From: Candidatus Thiodiazotropha endolucinida
GTDB lineage: Bacteria > Pseudomonadota > Gammaproteobacteria > Chromatiales > Chromatiaceae
Reading direction: 5' to 3'
NCBI RefSeq assembly: GCF_001715975.1
Contig: NZ_MARB01000006.1
Span: 124,001 to 188,000 of the forward strand
DNA: 64,000 nt
In this document: in pieces, positions 62,274-64,000 of the stretch
How the letters are laid out: each line of letters starts with the position of its first letter
How positions within the stretch are numbered: the first letter of the stretch is position 1
Translations under genes and position numbers: made by a program
Notes under the pieces: model-generated
Seen by the model: the letters and a program-made list of their open reading frames with translations, nothing else
What the model was told of the DNA's origin: nothing
The model's database searches: none

Positions 62274-64000
62274 ATGCATGGTGTCGGTCAACGTGCAGCC
62301 TTGCTGAATAAATTAAAATGGGTGTCACTGTCGCGCAAGGCGACCGTGCTGGCACTCCGGTATGCAGTATGGATCTTACTGCTATTCGGTGGGATAACCC
62401 TGTGGGCCGCAATGCAGTTGCCATCATTGCAGATTGATGTTTCACCGCGTTCACTGGCAACCGCCAATGACGACTCCATACTGTTATCTGATGAGTTTCA
62501 ACAGGGCACCGAGAATATGGCTCTAGTTGCTATCGAGGATAGAGAGTTATTCACGGAAGAGAGCCTGTATACTGTCAACAGTATCATTCAAGAATTGCAA
62601 GGCCAACCGTTTGTAAAAAGGATAGAAAGTCTCTTCAATACACCTAATCCCCGGGTGGAAGGCGAAACAGTTCACACGGATCCATTCATTCACCGCATTG
62701 ACCCGACTCCCGCGGAGATCGATCGGATTATTGGTGATGCCCGTGCAAACGCATTGGTATATCGAAACCTGCTATCTGACAACGGTGAAATGATGGTTCT
62801 CACTATTGAGTTGGATGCCGATGAGCTGAAACACGATTCTGCCCATCGGATTGCGACCGAGATCGAGAATCTCCTGGAACCTTATCAGGAAACCTTCGAT
62901 AAGCTCTTTCAGCTTGGCATGCACTATATCGGGCAACAGGCGAGCAGGTCGATCCAGCAGGATTTCATATTGTTGATTCCACTTAGCCTGGTGCTGCTGT
63001 TTACGGTTCTGACGTTGATGTTTCGAAGTTCGATAATGGCATTACTGCCGATTTTAACTTCTATCATCAGCATCATCTGGTTCCTCGGTACCATGGCATT
63101 CCTTGGCATCCCGCTTACCATCATGACCTCAATGGTGCCGGTGTTGATTGTAATAATCGGTTCAACTGAGGATATACATCTTATTTATGAGTACCTGAAG
63201 GGACACGGTTCAGGTATTGGCGCAGGTGCTGCGATCCGATACATGGTGCGACGTCTGCGCTTGGCAGTCATGTTGACCTTCATTACCACCTATCTTGGTT
63301 TTGTGGCAATCGGTACGAGCCCCATTACCATGCTGCGTGAATTCGGCTGGTTGGCCTCAACAGGACTATTGGTCAATTTCCTTGTTACAGTCATCCTGCT
63401 TACCGTGATTTTAAAACTTTTTGGAGCCAGGATGACAAGAAACAAACAGGATCGGCACCCTGGGATGGCATTGTTTGAAAAGCTGAGTAATGCCTTATCG
63501 AAGTTGATTCTGAAACACAAGAATAAGCTGTTCGCAATCACATGTGTGGTATTGGCGGTGTCACTTTCGAATGGTTTGAATCTGAATTTCAATCATAACC
63601 TTCTCGACTATTTTTCTGACGGTTCAGAAGTGAAACAACGTATTGAGTCGCTGGAAGGCCACATGAATGGAACAGAAAACTTTATTATTGTCCTGGATGG
63701 ACGCAGCGAGGGTACATTCAGCCAGCGTCGATACCTGGATGAGATTAGTAAAATCCAAACCTACGTTGAAACATCTGCTTTTTTCCACAACTCTGTGTCA
63801 TTGGTCGATTATCTCGTGTTACTGAACCGTGTTATGAACGATGGGCATGGCAATGAACTGCCTCAGGACGATGATATAATCGAAGGCTTAACCAGCCTGG
63901 TCGATATGAAAGACATGCGCTCCGTGGTCGCGGAGGATTTCAGCCGCTCGGCGATTATCGTGCGCCACGGGATTGCGGCATCGGAGGAGGTGCACAGGGC
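62274..64000 (+). CDS. RND superfamily / MMPL-type exporter, partial
   Basis: Open for 575 codons from the ATG at 62274 (GGGAAAG upstream) and cut by the window end. Helix about 31-47, then a periplasmic porter-type loop with ENMALVAIEDRELFTEESLY, followed by helices FILLIPLSLVLLFTVLTLMF, LLPILTSIISIIWFLGTMAF and MVPVLIVIIGSTEDIHLIYEYL. The last is the sterol-sensing-like segment with a conserved Asp typical of MMPL proteins. A second half begins near 420 (LFAITCVVLAVSLSNGLNLNFNHNLLDYF). Such proteins export lipids or hydrophobic compounds using the proton gradient. The substrate is unknown. Divergent from the two-component genes. Confidence 0.85.
   Translation, partial: MHGVGQRAALLNKLKWVSLSRKATVLALRYAVWILLLFGGITLWAAMQLPSLQIDVSPRSLATANDDSILLSDEFQQGTENMALVAIEDRELFTEESLYTVNSIIQELQGQPFVKRIESLFNTPNPRVEGETVHTDPFIHRIDPTPAEIDRIIGDARANALVYRNLLSDNGEMMVLTIELDADELKHDSAHRIATEIENLLEPYQETFDKLFQLGMHYIGQQASRSIQQDFILLIPLSLVLLFTVLTLMFRSSIMALLPILTSIISIIWFLGTMAFLGIPLTIMTSMVPVLIVIIGSTEDIHLIYEYLKGHGSGIGAGAAIRYMVRRLRLAVMLTFITTYLGFVAIGTSPITMLREFGWLASTGLLVNFLVTVILLTVILKLFGARMTRNKQDRHPGMALFEKLSNALSKLILKHKNKLFAITCVVLAVSLSNGLNLNFNHNLLDYFSDGSEVKQRIESLEGHMNGTENFIIVLDGRSEGTFSQRRYLDEISKIQTYVETSAFFHNSVSLVDYLVLLNRVMNDGHGNELPQDDDIIEGLTSLVDMKDMRSVVAEDFSRSAIIVRHGIAASEEVHR

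Overview
The window comes from a gammaproteobacterial chromosome. The evidence is the conserved gene neighbourhoods: bamD/rluD/pgeF; gshB-tonB-yqgE-ruvX-pyrR-pyrB-pyrX; the pilGHIJ-chpA-chpC chemosensory cluster; rnfABCDGE; purM-purN; rpmB-rpmG-radC. A sox-type operon with a multihaem cytochrome and a periplasmic rhodanese points to a sulfur-oxidising lineage (Chromatiales-like or a thiotrophic relative). The genus is not determined from the sequence. No phage, plasmid, IS element or CRISPR array was seen.

Layout. 0-8.3 kb: start of bamD (minus strand), then plus-strand rluD, pgeF, a GcvR-like ACT protein, def, an acyltransferase, UDP-glucose dehydrogenase, a degenerate HD-GYP protein and a VanZ-like protein. 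Two related inverted-repeat elements flank the acyltransferase/ugd pair. 8.4-14.1 kb: tRNA-Pro(CGG), a Gly/Tyr/Met-rich exported protein, and a minus-strand sulfur operon read as triple rhodanese, octaheme cytochrome fused to cytochrome b561, soxY, soxZ. A perfect FNR/Anr-type palindrome lies upstream. 14.1-19.5 kb: ispB, mutM and a Gld-type ABC system whose ATPase is broken by one extra base in a 9-G tract. 19.8-28.4 kb: a hydantoinase-A protein, rpmG/rpmB, radC, a DUF3108 protein, purN, purM, a DUF2066 protein, a CDP-alcohol phosphatidyltransferase and a small beta-barrel protein.

28.5-35.0 kb is a minus-strand pyrimidine/glutathione operon in which the dihydroorotase has lost its metal-binding HxH (a PyrX-type structural partner of PyrB). 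It is followed by a PyrK-like flavoprotein. 35.2-47.8 kb: a small exported protein, a second exported rhodanese, then the twitching-motility chemosensory operon, including a 2,384-residue ChpA with five canonical Hpt domains. 47.8-55.1 kb: zapE, rsmE and the Rnf complex. 55.4-64 kb: a PLP-dependent sulfhydrylase (metY type), a remnant of a membrane-anchored gene, a large hybrid histidine kinase with its OmpR-type regulator, and the start of an RND/MMPL-type exporter that runs off the window.

Two dispersed repeat families stand out. One uses a core like CGCAAATAGACGC and forms long hairpins. The other is a ~35-bp palindrome-ended unit with arms CTAGGGCC/GGCCCTAG that often sits at or over stop codons. 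The most interesting region is 9.5-13.9 kb. It places the Sox carrier SoxYZ in an apparent operon with an octaheme-b561 fusion and a three-domain rhodanese, and none of the usual soxA/X/B/CD genes lie next to it.
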